Positions 22,331 through 33,509 are shown, counted from the stretch's first letter. The stretch: 64,000 bases of DNA from Ancistrus triradiatus (GCA_025084515.1 JAJAGP010000953.1:35001-99000), one strand, 5' to 3'. Notes: generated by a model not told the origin, from the letters alone. Translations and numbers: made by a program.

Positions 22331-23210
22331 TGTTAGCGACGGGTGTGACTGAACTAGCTGAACCCAATAAGAGTCATAATTATTGCCTATGTTACTCTAT
22401 AAAAGCAGTCTCCATGTGCTGAGTTGACTAAAAAGAGCTCCATTATGCTAAAATAAATTCAAACACTCTCCAATCAAGGACGAGGCACCATGCGATACAA
22501 GTTACACGATGAAATGATAATAGTAAGAACACCAAACAGGGTCACACATCCAAAAGTGTAGAATATCATTACAGCATCAACAATTGGTGTAATACTGTAT
22601 GTAGTGAGATACATTCAGACGTAATACTGTATGTGTATTGAGGCTTAGGACCAGCCATGGCATCATAGTAGCAGATTCCTAGTTGCTTACTATCAGGGGG
22701 AATCACTGCAGAAGTGGGTCTGATTTTGGATATCCCCATGTAAGAGAGTTCTTTTGACCTACCTCGCTTGCTCCTCTCCATCCGAAGGCTTAATTAACTA
22801 GAATAAAATAAAATTTTTTGGTGGTGCCATAGAGACATTACAACGTAACAACTCTTAAATCGGCAACACTGATGGATTAACGAGCCAGCTTAATAACACC
22901 CAGTTGTTTTCAACGCTGCTCTTGAAAATGCAGTCCCATTACTGTGTACTTTTGCCAGTTCAATAATGAATAGCAGTTCTCATGCGATATTTATGCACAC
23001 AAATCGACAGAGGGCTGGGAAAGAGGCATACGGGGAGAGTGAGGGGCTCGCTCAAGGGGAGAGATGCCAAAAATGCGAGAGGCAGTAAGGAAATGCGACA
23101 GCGTGCGAGATAGCTGGAGTGAGAGAGCGGCATAAATGGAGCTTAAGTGCAACGTTCAGGCCTGAGGACAGAATAAGAACGTATCACAGAACACTTAAAT
23201 CAGGTCCTCT
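22331..23210. other. Unassigned non-coding stretch
   Basis: Nothing recognised; possible eroded continuation of family X at its left side. Confidence 0.35.
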
Positions 23211-23214
23211 ACTA

Positions 23215-23436
23215 AACACTCAGCAGGTCCTCACCTAAAGCCTGAATTAAGCCTTGCACAAATATAGGGGCTTCCCTTATTCTGAGTAGGATTTCCTCTA
23301 TTTTGGAACATGGCTGCATGATTTGGTGTCCATTCAGGTACATAATAAGAATGGCTATTGATGCCGTGCCTAGCCTGCCTTTGTGGTTTCGGGTCATCCC
23401 AAAGGTGATGGATGGGGTTGAACATGGTCATAGGTT
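23215..23436 (-). pseudogene. Tc1-type transposase C-terminal relic (H2)
   Basis: The minus strand reads FNPIHHLWDDPKPQRQAR, matching the Tc1 E-block consensus (LNPIEHLWDE), then YYVPEWTPNHAAMFQNRG, matching the post-catalytic segment in which a short helix is followed by an AAMFQ motif. The catalytic Glu position reads His. No terminal repeat remains. It sits head to tail with relic H1. Confidence 0.6.
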
Positions 23437-24190
23437 GCCGAAGCTGGCGTCCCAGCTGGTCCCATGAATGCTCGATTGGTGCTCAATCTGTCAACAATTT
23501 GGTAGAGGCATTACGGGGAAACCCTTGCTGTGTGTGGCATTATCCTGCTGAAAAATGCCAGTTGGAAACCCTGCCATGAGAGGCAACACATGTGGCGCAG
23601 GAGGCCCTGTACATATCGCTGAGTTGTTAGTGTCCCTTGTATTACTACTAGTGGTGATTGACTGTCTTATGCGATGTGCTTGCAAGATCATCACACCAGC
23701 AGTTGGGGCAGTTGATGCGCTCACCACGAGGCCTCCATACTCAAACCTGATCATCATCGGATCGCAAACAGAACCTGGATTCGTCGCTAAAGATGATACA
23801 GTTCCAGTCTGTAGCAGCCCAGATTTTTCGTTCGTGATGGGCAACACAACAACTAATTTCATTCTGCTAAGCACCTGGAAGTGGTCTGGGCAGAGACTAG
23901 GGTGTGTTGTGAAGGCACCACCTGTGTCTGGATGGTGGACAATGAAACTGTGGGAGCTGCTCATGCTTGTCAGTGGATCAAACAATCCTCTCTACTGATG
24001 GTTTGTGTGTACGGCCCAGAGCCTGTTCGCTGTGTATGCATACCCTCATGGATCCACTGCTGCCAAAACCTCCTACCAGGTAGGTCGGAACGGTCTAGAT
24101 GGCGAGCATTTTGTCAAAACAACCATCCTGCTTCCCTCAGTCCAATGATGCGGCCCCTCTCAAAGTCAGTTCACTGTAGAGGCATGTCTA
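23437..24190 (-). pseudogene. Tc1/IS630-type transposase relic (H1)
   Basis: In mixed frames on the minus strand I read WNCIIFSDESRFCLRSDDDQ (about 23748-23808, first catalytic Asp), then VWRPRGERINCPNCW, then GIFQQDNA (23538-23561, second Asp), then APIEHSWDQLGRQLR (about 23440-23486, catalytic Glu). These are the three DDE blocks of the IS630-Tc1-mariner superfamily in the right order. The Asp-to-Glu spacing is shorter than the usual 34 residues because of deletion. Several frameshifts and stops occur, so the 164-codon open frame across it is not a real protein. This subfamily (SDESRFCL, IEHSWD) is distinct from copies A-F. Confidence 0.75.
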
Positions 24191-24202
24191 GCAGTCTAGC
24201 AG

Positions 24203-24268
24203 GCTGAGAGAACGCTGAGAGAACGCTGAGAGAACGCTGAGAGAACGCTGAGAGAACGCTGAGAGAAC
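24203..24268. repeat. Six perfect 11-bp tandem repeats
   Basis: The unit GCTGAGAGAAC is repeated six times without a mismatch. It lies between the H1 relic and the apparent 5' UTR of the L2 element, so it may mark the 5' end of that element. Confidence 0.97.
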
Positions 24269-24802
24269 TGACGCGAGGATTGCGAGGATCTGGCAACCCA
24301 GACTGATCCGCGGTTGCACAGAGGACGCGGTGTCGTAGCTGCTAGGAAGATATTTACCTTTTGATATTTTTTAATTCCCAACCGCATCTGTATCATATAT
24401 AATCGTATATATAGTAAAAGGTTTTTACAACATCTTAATCATTTTATTCTCGTACCAGGCGGATTCATATATATATATATATAATTTTTTTTTGCCGCTA
24501 ATCGTTATTTAGAACTTTACACGGCATACCGACTTGTGTTTGGACAGTAGTATTAGCCATTAGCTAATAACCAGAGTTGCGTCTTTTTTTGCAGTAGTGT
24601 GTGTTTTTATAACTTTTTACAGTCTTTTCCCACTTTCTTTCTGAGACTTAGTTTTTTGTGACGTTTTGTGTTGACTTAACTTGTACTAACGCTTTAATCG
24701 AGCATTGCATTATACCATCGGCTGCAGCTAAACCAGATCTTCACTGGGCACCCCACAACACCACCCGAAGCTAAGTACCTTTAATTCATTAATTGTACTA
24801 AC

Positions 24803-25660
24803 ATGGCTTCTGCTGTGCTTGTTCCCTGTGCCGAGTGTGGCATGTTTAGCTATTCTTCCTTCGTCAGTAGTGTAAATTTTACTTGTGATAGGTGTAGGCT
24901 TGTAGCCAGTCTGACGGAGAAGATTGTAGTTTTAGAGGCGCGCATCCAGACATTAGAGAAGCTAGCTCAGCTCCTAGCTTAGCAGATCTGGATGCCACAG
25001 GTGAAGTTAGAGCCCTGGTGGAGTCCTCGCAGCAGGGCAAGTGGATGACGGTTCGGCGACGTAGTCGTAAGGCTAGTCCACGAGAGCACCACTCTTTACC
25101 TGTTCACGTGTCCAACAGGTTTGCCCTCCTCAGTGAAACACCCACTGAGCAGCCTGTTGAAAGAGCTCTGGTCATAGGTGACTATTTTACGACACGTGAA
25201 ACTTGCTACCCCTTTAGGGACACCAGCAGCTAGAGTTCTCTGTATCCCCGGAGCCAGAGTGCCTGACGTTGTAACGAGTCTTAGTGAACTCGAGAGCCGC
25301 AGATTCTCTAGGATAGTTATTCATGTAGGGGCTAATGATATACGCCTTCGTCAGTCAGAGGTTACTAAGGCTAATTTTGTAGAGGTGGTTAGCGTGGCGA
25401 AGGCGATGTCCAATGCTGTAGTGTGCTCTGGCCCCATCCCAATGCGGCCGGAGGTGACCAATGCCTACAGCAGGTTATGGTCACTGAAACTGCTGGCTGT
25501 CCCAAGTGGGTGCTCTGAAAAGGTTTATTCAACGTGGGCTTTATAGACAACCTGGGACAGCCTTTGAGGGTAAGCCTGGCCCTTTTAGGATGGGACGGTG
25601 TCCATCCCACTCGGGAAGGGTGCCCGGGATGCTCTCATCTCCTGCACATTGCCCATAGTC
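24803..25660 (+). pseudogene. L2 ORF1 (coiled coil plus SGNH esterase-like domain), broken
   Basis: ORF1 of L2/CR1 elements is an RNA-associated protein whose C-terminal half is an SGNH-type esterase. Here the ATG at 24803 opens a reading with a Cys pair (CAECG, CDRCR) and a heptad-like stretch LTEKIVVLEARIQTLEKL, ended by a stop at about 24978. The reading resumes at about 25018 with RFALLSETP and ALVIGDYFTT. The esterase block I nucleophile, normally Ser in GDSI, is Tyr here. After a frameshift at about 25205 it continues PGARVPDVVTSL, RIVIHVGANDIRLRQSEV and VCSGPIPMRPEV, and in a further frame GWDGVHPTREG holds the Asp-His pair. Dead by stops, shifts and loss of the catalytic Ser. Confidence 0.85.
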
Positions 25661-25723
25661 CTTATGGCCCGATTGGTTAGGGGCTGACTATCCAGAGCAA
25701 GGGGTCAGGCAAGGACAACACCG

Positions 25724-25748
25724 CCCCCCCCCCCCCCCCCCCCCCCCC
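25724..25748. repeat. C25 homopolymer run
   Basis: Twenty-five consecutive C residues between L2 ORF1 and ORF2, then a short A run. The length is unreliable in most sequencing technologies. Confidence 0.9.
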
Positions 25749-25959
25749 AAAAAGCAGACAGACCGGCTTTACGACAACTGTCTGCTGGTAGGCCATGGCA
25801 CCGTACACCCAGAACCCACATTATTGAAACTGTGTCTGTTACCCGCATCTACCCTACAAACGTAAAACGCTCAATCTCAAAAACGTCCTGTTTTAATAGA
25901 GAACTCAGTAGTATAAACACAGATAGCTGCAAAAGAAACAACACCATTAGACTAAAATC

Positions 25960-28819
25960 TAGGACTACTTAACATTAGATCACACACTTACAAACCAAGC
26001 AGTGATGTTGTAAATGCGAACATGATCACTGATAAACGCTTACACGAGCTCTGTGTCTCTCACTGAAACTTGGAAGTTACGACTTGATGAATCATTTAGC
26101 CTTAAATGAAGCCTCAACCTCTCCTGGATACAGTCAGTTGCTAGTATGCCCTCGTCCTAATGGTCGGGTGGGGTAGGCGCATAGCCACAATTTTTGATGA
26201 CAAGACTTAGGTGTACATCTCACAGCTAATCCCATTACACCCGGCTAACATTCTTTTGAAATACTGATTCTGTTATGTGACTGATCCATCGTTATGGAAA
26301 AGTCAAAACCACACTCTTTTCAGCTTATCACTATTTACCTCCCTCCTGGTCCCTATTCAGAATTTCTTCAGGAATTTGCTAACTTTCTTTCCTGCTTACT
26401 ACTGTCAACAGATAAGGCTTTAATTGTAGGTGATTTCAATATTCACTTTGACAATGAGCAGGATCCACTTATAATTGCTTTCGAGTCCATCTTAGAATCC
26501 ATGGGTATCACTCAGAATGTGATGGGACCAACCCACCGCTGTAATCATACTTTAGATCTAATATTAACATTTGATATCAAAATAGATAACCTTGATGTTT
26601 TCCCCCAAAGTGATTCGATTTCAGATCACTATCTTTTAGTATTTGAGCTATCTCTAATAAATAAAATCCTTCTGCCTCGTTATCACACTAAGCACACTAT
26701 CACATCTGCTACTCCAGCTGCGTTTATTAAAAACCTACCAGACTTAAAATTTAATACACCTATGGAGATAAATCATCTTGTGTAAATGAGCAATTAGAAT
26801 GTGTGCTTCGCTCAACCCTGGACATGACTGCCCCTGCTAGGGTCAAACGTATTAGGGAAAAAAGGCTAGCACCATGGTATAATGACCACACCCCTACCTT
26901 AAAGCAAAGAACATGGCATTTAGAGCACAAGTGGAGACATAGTAAATTGGAGTGTTTAAGATTGCTTGGAGGGACAGCATGGCAGAGTATAAGCATGCCC
27001 TCACTAAAGCTAAGGCTGCATACACCTCTTAAATCATAGAGAAAAATAAGAATAATCCAAGATTTCTCTTTAATACAGTCTCCAAATTACCAAAAAAAAC
27101 CACAGAAAGTGATTCTCACGTTCTGTGTAATTTTAACAGTAATGATTTCATGACTTTCTTTAATAATAAGATAGAAAACATTAGGCATAAAACTCAATGC
27201 TCATCACATCACCAAACTATTCAGCCACCTTCCAGATGCAGCACTAGTGAAGACATCAGTTTAATAATCTTTTACCCCAATTACTAATACTGAACTATCC
27301 GCACTGATCAGCTCGTCTAAGTCATCAACATGTTTATTAGATCCAATTCCTACACGTTCACTCAAACAAGTATTACCCAGTGTTATAGAGCCAGTGTTAG
27401 TTATTTTAAATTCATCCCTTACCTTTGGTTATGTGCCCAAATCCTTTAAGTGTGCCGTTATCAAACCACTGATTAAAAAAAGCCAATCCTGACCCTTGTG
27501 TGATATCTAATTCTAGACCAATTTCAAATCTACCATTTCTGTAAAAGATCTTAGAAAAAGCCGTCTATTAGCAGCTCTGCAGTTACCTCCAAAGGAAGGA
27601 AATTTATGAAACATTTCAGTCTGGCATCATAGTACTGAAACAGCATTAATTAGGGTACTAAATGACTTGTTAATGTCCTCAGATAAGGGATGTTTTTAAT
27701 TTCTTGTTCTGTTAGATTTAAGTGCAGCATTTGACACTATAGATCATGATGTTTTACTAAATAGACTAGAAAATACTGTAGGTATTAAGGGATCAGCACT
27801 TTCTTGGTTTAAATCCTACTTAACTGACCGGTACCAGTTCATATAAATAATCTAAGGTCTAAGCTCTCAAAAGTGAAGTATGGCATGCCTCAGGGGTCAG
27901 TGCTTGGCCAGCTTTTATTCTCTCTGTACATGCTGCCACTAGGCTCAGTTATTCGCAAACATGGCATTAGTTTCCACTGCTATGCAGATGATACACAGCT
28001 GTACATATCAGCCAAACCTAATGACAGCCTTACAATCAACAAAATTGAGGACTGTGTAAAGGAAATAAAAGATTGGATGTTATTTAATTTTCTCTTACTT
28101 AACTTTGATAAAACTGAGGTTCTATTGGTAGGACCCAAGGCTGTGAGAGACAGGTTAGCTACATCTATCCTAAATCTAGATGGCTGTCCAGTATTGCCAA
28201 GTCCGTCTGTAAAAAACTTAGGGGTCACATTTATTCAGATCTCTCCTTTGATGCGCGCTTTAGCAGCATCACTCGAATTGCTTTCTTTCAATTACGTAAT
28301 ATCGCTAAACTTAGAAATATCCTCTCTTTTAATGTTGCAGAAAAACTTGTTCATGCGTTTATAACCTCAAGGTTGAATTACTGTAATGCCTTACTTACTG
28401 GATGCTCTAGTGAATCTATAAATAAACTTCAGTTAGTTCAGAATGCAGCTGCCCGAGTGTTAACTTGAACTAGAAAATTTGATCATATCACTCCTGTTCT
28501 ATCATCACTACACTGGTTACCAGTCAAATTCCGCATTGATTACAAAATACTTCTTGTAACTTTTAAAGCTCTACATAGCCTGGCCCCACATTATCTGAGT
28601 GAACTCTTAGAGTTTTACAATCCAACTCGTCTACTTTGTTCGCAGGGTGCAGGACTTCTTTTAGTTCCTAGAATTAAAAAAGTCACAGCCGGGGGAAAGG
28701 CTTTCTCATACATGGCCCCCCAACTATGGAATAAACTTCCCACTTTCGTTCGAGATTCAGACACTCTCTTAAGTTTTAAGTCTAGGCTAAAGACATACCT
28801 TTTTACTAGATTTTTTTGA
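25960..28819 (+). pseudogene. L2 ORF2: endonuclease plus reverse transcriptase, broken
   Basis: ORF2 nicks target DNA and copies the element RNA at the nick. The apurinic-type endonuclease starts near LLNIRSHTYKPSSDVV and LTETWK (about 25965-26075). It continues in an intact 163-codon stretch (26294-26785) with TIYLPPGPYSEFL, VGDFNIHFD, PTHRCNHTLDLILT and SDHYLLVFE, which hold the GDFN and SDH catalytic motifs. Downstream, DLSAAFDTIDHDVLLNRL (about 27715) is RT motif A, MPQGSVLGQLLFSLYMLPLG (27885) is motif B and HCYADDTQLYIS (about 27977) is motif C with YADD intact. The post-RT region runs to LKTYLFTRFF and a stop at 28817-28819. Multiple frameshifts and stops, mostly 26785-27870 and after 28260, make it inactive. 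Confidence 0.9.
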
Positions 28820-29777
28820 CTAGATTTAGACCAGGATGCATGGCTTGGGTCACTGGGGCCAGAGCCTGGAGTCATGTCTGGCCTGCCTGCCTTGTCCGCT
28901 AGCCGGGAGTGTCCAGTGGGCGGTCTGGCTGAACTGGGCGTCGGTCCTCGTGATCTTGACTCGTGCATCCTTGCCTTAGAATAAGGGCAGAGCTGGGGGT
29001 TCATAGTCAAAGAGTCTTATGGTGATCAGAGACGTTGCTGTCTTCTGCCTCCCGTGGGGTTGCCAATGTCTCATGTGATTCCTCTTGGTTGTGTTTCCTA
29101 CCAGTTCTCCTCTTTCTAGCTATGCTGCTATAGCTAATGCTGCCGGAGTCTCATGCTACACATGGCATCAGTGATTGACATGGCATCAGTGATTGTTAAT
29201 AGATACTGTGCTCTTAATCAATAACTAATTGCATTTTCTGTTTTCTCTCCGAGCTGTGTTTCCTGCCAGTTCCGGCCCCACCACACATGATGTACATCTG
29301 ATGGAGCTCCACTGTGCATAATTCACATTTTTATTCGACCATGGACTCCATGACTTTAGTTTCGCTCTTAGATTTATCATTCATACCCGGGCCACTTAAT
29401 GTCGATGTGGCATACTTCACATTCTATTCGAACTTTGACTCCATGACTTTAGTTCGCTCTTAGATTATCATCATACCCCGGCCACTTAATGTCGATGTGC
29501 ATACTTCACATTCTATTCGAACTTTGACTCCATGACTTAGTTCGCTCTTAGATTTATCATCTACGCCCCCGCCAAAGGAGTTGGGTCCCTTTTTGAGTCT
29601 TGGTCCTCCCAAGGTTTCTTCCTAGAACTAGGGAGTTTTTCCTTGCCACTGTCGCCCTAGGCTCGCTCAATTTGGGATTGGACGTAGTTATTAGGAGATA
29701 ATCTAAACTTGTAAAGTTGCTTTGAGACAATGCTCCATTGTAAAAAGCGCTATATAAATAAATCTGACTTGACTTGA
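28820..29777 (+). repeat. L2 3' UTR with a three-unit tandem repeat
   Basis: Non-coding tail of the element. 29324-29573 holds three tandem units of about 94, 89 and 67 bp sharing CACATTCTATTCGAACTTTG, ACTCCATGACTTTAGTTCGC and GGCCACTTAATGTCGATGTG. The terminal 130 bp match the tail at window position 1. Confidence 0.88.
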
Positions 29778-29935
29778 CTAACAATCTCTCACCAAGAGGT
29801 ACACTATCCAAAAGTATCCTTTTTTATAGAAAGCACTTTTACACCCTCTTGTGGCAAGACCCAGTGTCTTATCAGACCACACCTGTAATAATTTACATAT
29901 CTGCCTGAGACAGAACTGGCATGAGTTATGCAGTC

Positions 29936-30805
29936 AAGTCAAGTCAAGACAGATTTATTTATAAAGCACTTTATACAATTGTCTCAAACTGTACAATATT
30001 AGATTATCTCTTAATAGCTATGGCCAATCCCAAATTGAGCAAGCCTAGGCCAACAGTGGCAAGGTAAAACTCCCTAAACGTTATGAGGAAGAAACTTTAG
30101 GAGGACCAAGACTCAAAAAAGGACCTGACCTCCTTGGGTGGCGTAGATGATAAATGTAAGAATGAAACTAATTTATCTAAACAAATAAGTCTTATAGTGA
30201 TAGTTCAAATAAAATAATGTAAAATATTCACATCGTCAATAAGCATTCCGATACACAGAGTCACTCTACCATCATCAGTCTAAGCAGGAAAGTCCTTGGC
30301 AGAACTTCGTCCCCAGCCAACCGGAGGAGGGAGAGTCACTGCCTTCTGGTGTGGCCTGGCTATGGTGGGGCTGGAGCTGAAATGGATGAACATCATGTGT
30401 GGGACTGGAGCTGGTACAGGAACACAGCTTTGAGAGAAAACAGAAAATGTAGTTAGTTACTGATTAAAAGCACAGAGTCTATTAACAATCACTGATGCCA
30501 CATGTAGCATGAGACCCCGGCAGCGTTATATAGAAGCATAGCTAGAAAGAGGAGAACCGGTAGGTAACACAGCCAAGAGGGATCACATGAGACATCGGCA
30601 ACCCCACGGGAGGCAGAAGACAGCAACCCAACGTCTCTGATCAACATAAGACTCTTTGACTATGAACCCCCAGCTCTGCCCTTATTCTAAGGCAAGGATG
30701 CACAAGTCAAGATCAAGAGGACCGAAGCCCAGTTCAGCCAGACCACCCACCAGACACTCCCGGCTAAAGGACAAGGCAAAACAAGGCAGACAGGCCAGAC
30801 ATTTC
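29936..30805 (-). mobile_element. 5'-truncated L2 LINE, tail-to-tail with the previous one
   Basis: Starts at the left with inverted CTTGA repeats (CAAGTCAAGTCAAGACAG) and is the reverse complement of the 3' UTR at about 28850-29770: AACCCCCAGCTCTGCCCTTA, CCACGGGAGGCAGAAGACAG and CCAAGACTCAAAAAAGG. It ends near 30805, where the UTR homology stops; no coding sequence is included. It has only one copy of the unit triplicated in the neighbour. Confidence 0.9.
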
Positions 30806-30834
30806 TATCTAGATGCATTTTTTTGTCAATATAT

Positions 30835-30935
30835 ATACCAATGACAGATTTGTATTTTCTATTACAATTCTGAAGCCATTAAAGTGAACGGACCCTGATC
30901 GGACGGATGTTAAATGGCATGTGGGCCAAATAAAC
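30835..30935. repeat. Fragment of repeat family X
   Basis: Matches 6380-6470 and 52978-53060 (TTTTCTATTACAATTCTGA, AAGTGAACGGACCCTGATCG). Confidence 0.5.
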
Positions 30936-31530
30936 GGTGAACTACTGCATGTCAATGAATCATTTAGTGGTATGTTAGCTTACAGCGCTCTCATTAAACG
31001 GCGCTATGATCACAGCTAATCATCGTAATCATCGGCGCTGCGCGCAATTCCTGATCCGATTTCTATTATAAACCTTGGCTGTTTGATTTCTGGCTCCGTC
31101 GGCAGCTTGCTCCATTTGGCTCCTGCTTCACAGGCCCATGTAGGAGAGGTGTCTGTATAGAGAAACACATCAGACGTGCCCCGGCTGCACCTTGACTACA
31201 GTAACACGTTTAATTGACATGCAGCAGTGGTGTCAAAAGCGCTGGCAGGCGCACAATTACAGCAATGAGAGGGCTGAAACTTCCTCCAGTCACAGGAGCT
31301 GCGACATCTTGACACAGCCCCAGCAGTGACACGCTCATGATCAGTAGGTATTTCATCTCCCCGGTGAGCACTGTTCATTTGCACCCCGTACGCCCGCACT
31401 GGGCTGGGGAGGGGAGCATCAAGCTGCTGCCGAACTTTACTTTTGTTCCCGAGTTCACTAAAGTCAGCTGTTTCTTGCTTTTTTTTTTGTAACACCATCT
31501 GTGATTCTAAGAAACTCAGAAAGTGGCAGT
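30936..31530. other. Low-repeat block, candidate conserved non-coding DNA
   Basis: No repeat match. Homeodomain-like cores (GCTAATCATCGTAATCATCG at about 31014). The 100-codon minus-strand frame at 31196-31498 has no recognisable motif. Confidence 0.3.
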
Positions 31531-31835
31531 GCGGATTTTTGTTTCAGCAATGGTATAATGACCAAATATAACATATTGTCGACTATCGTACCCAAAAATT
31601 TTTAACTTGGGTTCGTCACTTCATTATATTTTCCACTGATCTTCATTCCAAACATTGTGAGCTTCAGCACATCCTGTTCCCCTTCCGAAAAAGTGGTTTC
31701 TTTGGCTGCTAGTCTTTCAAAGTGACCATTCCTGATCAAGCTTCTTCAAACTGTAGAAAGGTCAACTTGGTATCCCGATGAAGCTGTCAGTCGCCCAAGT
31801 GTAAGGGGAGGTCAACCTCAGTACTTCAATTACAA
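31531..31835 (+). repeat. Tc1-type MITE, end-deleted copy
   Basis: Matches the complete copy at 43084-43535: CAGCAATGGTATAATGACCA, TGTCGACTATCGTACCC, CCACTGATCTTCATTCCA and CCTGATCAAGCTTCTTC. Its right end runs directly into family X. Confidence 0.75.
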
Positions 31836-32215
31836 GCACACAGTAATAATCACACACCTTGTAGAACCAAAATATAAAGACACATGATGGAATATAAATA
31901 TAAATAAATATACCTCACTGGCTGCACACAACCAAGAGAGAATGAGTCCACTTGAAGAAACATAAATTTTCTGGGCAGGCAGTGCAGTATCGCTTTTTAA
32001 ACACTTTAAACCTTTAAGCAGAACACAAGCTTTTCCATTCCACGGCTCACCGAAAAGTACCCGTGCAAAACACAGACCATAGCGTAGTTCCTACTTAAGC
32101 ATTTAGTGAATGCAAAGTGAAGCAATATTCATGGAAATACGTTCTAAAAATTAGAAATGTAAGAAACCAGATTTAAAAGACAGACTTCTATTTCCTATTA
32201 TACAATCATTCATTC
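31836..32215. repeat. Repeat family X, second long copy
   Basis: Parallels 5255-5440 and 6213-6440 but lacks the SINE insertions, so it shows an empty version of the sites hit there. Confidence 0.65.
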
Positions 32216-32396
32216 ATTTTTTTATACACTTAATCCTGGTCAGGGTCGCTAGCCAGCAGCACAGGGCACAAGGCATGAACAACCCCAGGCAGGGCACCAA
32301 ACCATCGTAGGGCAGACACACTCAAACACTAAGGGCACTTTTGATACACCACCTAACCTAAAGCATGTCTTTGGGATGTGGGAGGAAACTGGAGTA
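32216..32396 (-). repeat. Common fish interspersed repeat
   Basis: ATACACTTAATCCTGGTCAG, CAGGGCACCAAACCATCGTA and GGGATGTGGGAGGAAACTGG follow the layout of a very frequent fish repeat containing a CATGTCTTTGG...GGAGGAAAC block. A related copy in the opposite orientation is at 57540-57740. Confidence 0.6.
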
Positions 32397-32512
32397 CCAA
32401 AAGTATTTGGACACTCCCGAGAGTTTCCTGGTAGACAGCACTGCTAAAACAATTCTATATCCAACCGAATGTTGGCCTAAGACTTTTGCACAGTTCTGTA
32501 TGTCAAGCACAT
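32397..32512 (-). repeat. Tc1-type terminal fragments
   Basis: AAAGTATTTGGACAC (32400) is a Tc1-type terminal motif; GGCCTAAGACTTTTGCACAG (32473-32492) is the end of the MITE at 43.1 kb. Two ends of different families are joined. Confidence 0.55.
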
Positions 32513-33250
32513 TAGACAATTGTTTAACACTTTTCAATTTTAGCTCATCAATTTGGAAATTATAGCAGGGATTCTATAAAACACCGTGTACATTGTTTAT
32601 TTGGAAAGACATCTGATAATTGATTAATTTTTGTAAACCTGGAGAGTGGATAATTGCTGCTGTGTGTTTTCAATCTATTTAGTTCCCTGTAAGTGGTTCC
32701 GGATGCAGCCTGCGAAGGAGCCCGGTGTTTGCACGTGCACATCAATAATCAGATAACGGCTTAAAACTGATAACAATCAGACTCCCGGTGTGGATGAAAA
32801 CGCTCTGAAAGAATGAGACCTGTGATAATGAAGTGTCTGATGCTCCCATCCCATCGATCATCGTTGACAACCATAGTCTGACAGGTGGTGAGCCGTCACC
32901 TTCCCATGACATCACATAAGGGGCTCAGATGTTGTGTAGGTGATAGGATTGTTGATAATCAAAGAGCAGGTGCCACATTTTACTATCTGTGCTCATGGGT
33001 CATTGTGGGAGAGGTGCTAACCTGATAATGAAGTCCTCCAGGTGAATTCAAGAGACGTCAGATGTGACACTAAGAGCGAGCGGAAAACGCTTTTTTAAGA
33101 AACGTCCCCTCCACGTTTGAGCTGCTCATGGAATCAGCACATTCAGCATGGGGTGGTTAGGTAGTGTTAATCAACATTCTGGATGAATAATCAGGGGTTG
33201 ATGGGCATTTAGGGAAAGATTAGGTTAAGAACTAAAATTATTTTTAAAAA
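32513..33250. other. Low-repeat block, strong candidate conserved non-coding DNA
   Basis: No repeat match and no supported coding frame. Dense homeodomain/GATA-type cores: ATAATTGATTAATT (32616), repeated TGATAATGAAGT (32823 and 33023), GATAACAATC and TTGTTGATAATC. Reads like enhancer-type sequence; conservation not tested. Confidence 0.35.
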
Positions 33251-33506
33251 ATATATACGCTAATACACACACATATCTACACACTTTAGACATACTATAT
33301 ATATTCTGCTTATTCTCTGTTGAAGTTGGGCTGGACTGAAAATAGTCCACCAGTCAAAAATATCCAGCCACCAGCAGTGTCCTGTGAGCTGCTGGATTAG
33401 AGAATGACTAACACAGTCTCTGACTACAGCTACAAGGTGGAGCAATAAGGTGAATGTCTTTAATAAGTACACAGTGAGTGATCAATGGGTAAAAACTCCA
33501 GCAGCA

Positions 33507-33509
<3 letters not shown>

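Larger units (their letters stand above)
24270..29777 (+). mobile_element. Near full-length L2-clade LINE (ZfL2-like), degenerate
   Basis: A two-ORF non-LTR retrotransposon: a 5' UTR of about 530 bp, ORF1 with an esterase-type domain, ORF2 with endonuclease and reverse transcriptase, an 0.8-kb 3' UTR and a CTTGA microsatellite tail. Its length (about 5.5 kb) fits complete L2 elements; the exact 5' boundary is uncertain and may include the 11-bp repeats just before. No target duplication recognised. The related tails at 1-128, 20451, 29936 and 40757 show this family was very active here. Confidence 0.88.

Noticed and set aside
23555..23998. 147-codon plus-strand membrane-like protein
   Set aside because: Antisense shadow of Tc1-type relic H1, whose catalytic motifs read on the minus strand.
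24203..24268. CRISPR-like direct repeats
   Set aside because: Units are contiguous 11-mers without spacers in a eukaryotic sequence; it is a simple tandem repeat.
28615..29010. 131-codon minus-strand protein
   Set aside because: Antisense of the L2 ORF2 end and 3' UTR; the related frame at 30656-30844 is the same UTR in the other L2 copy.
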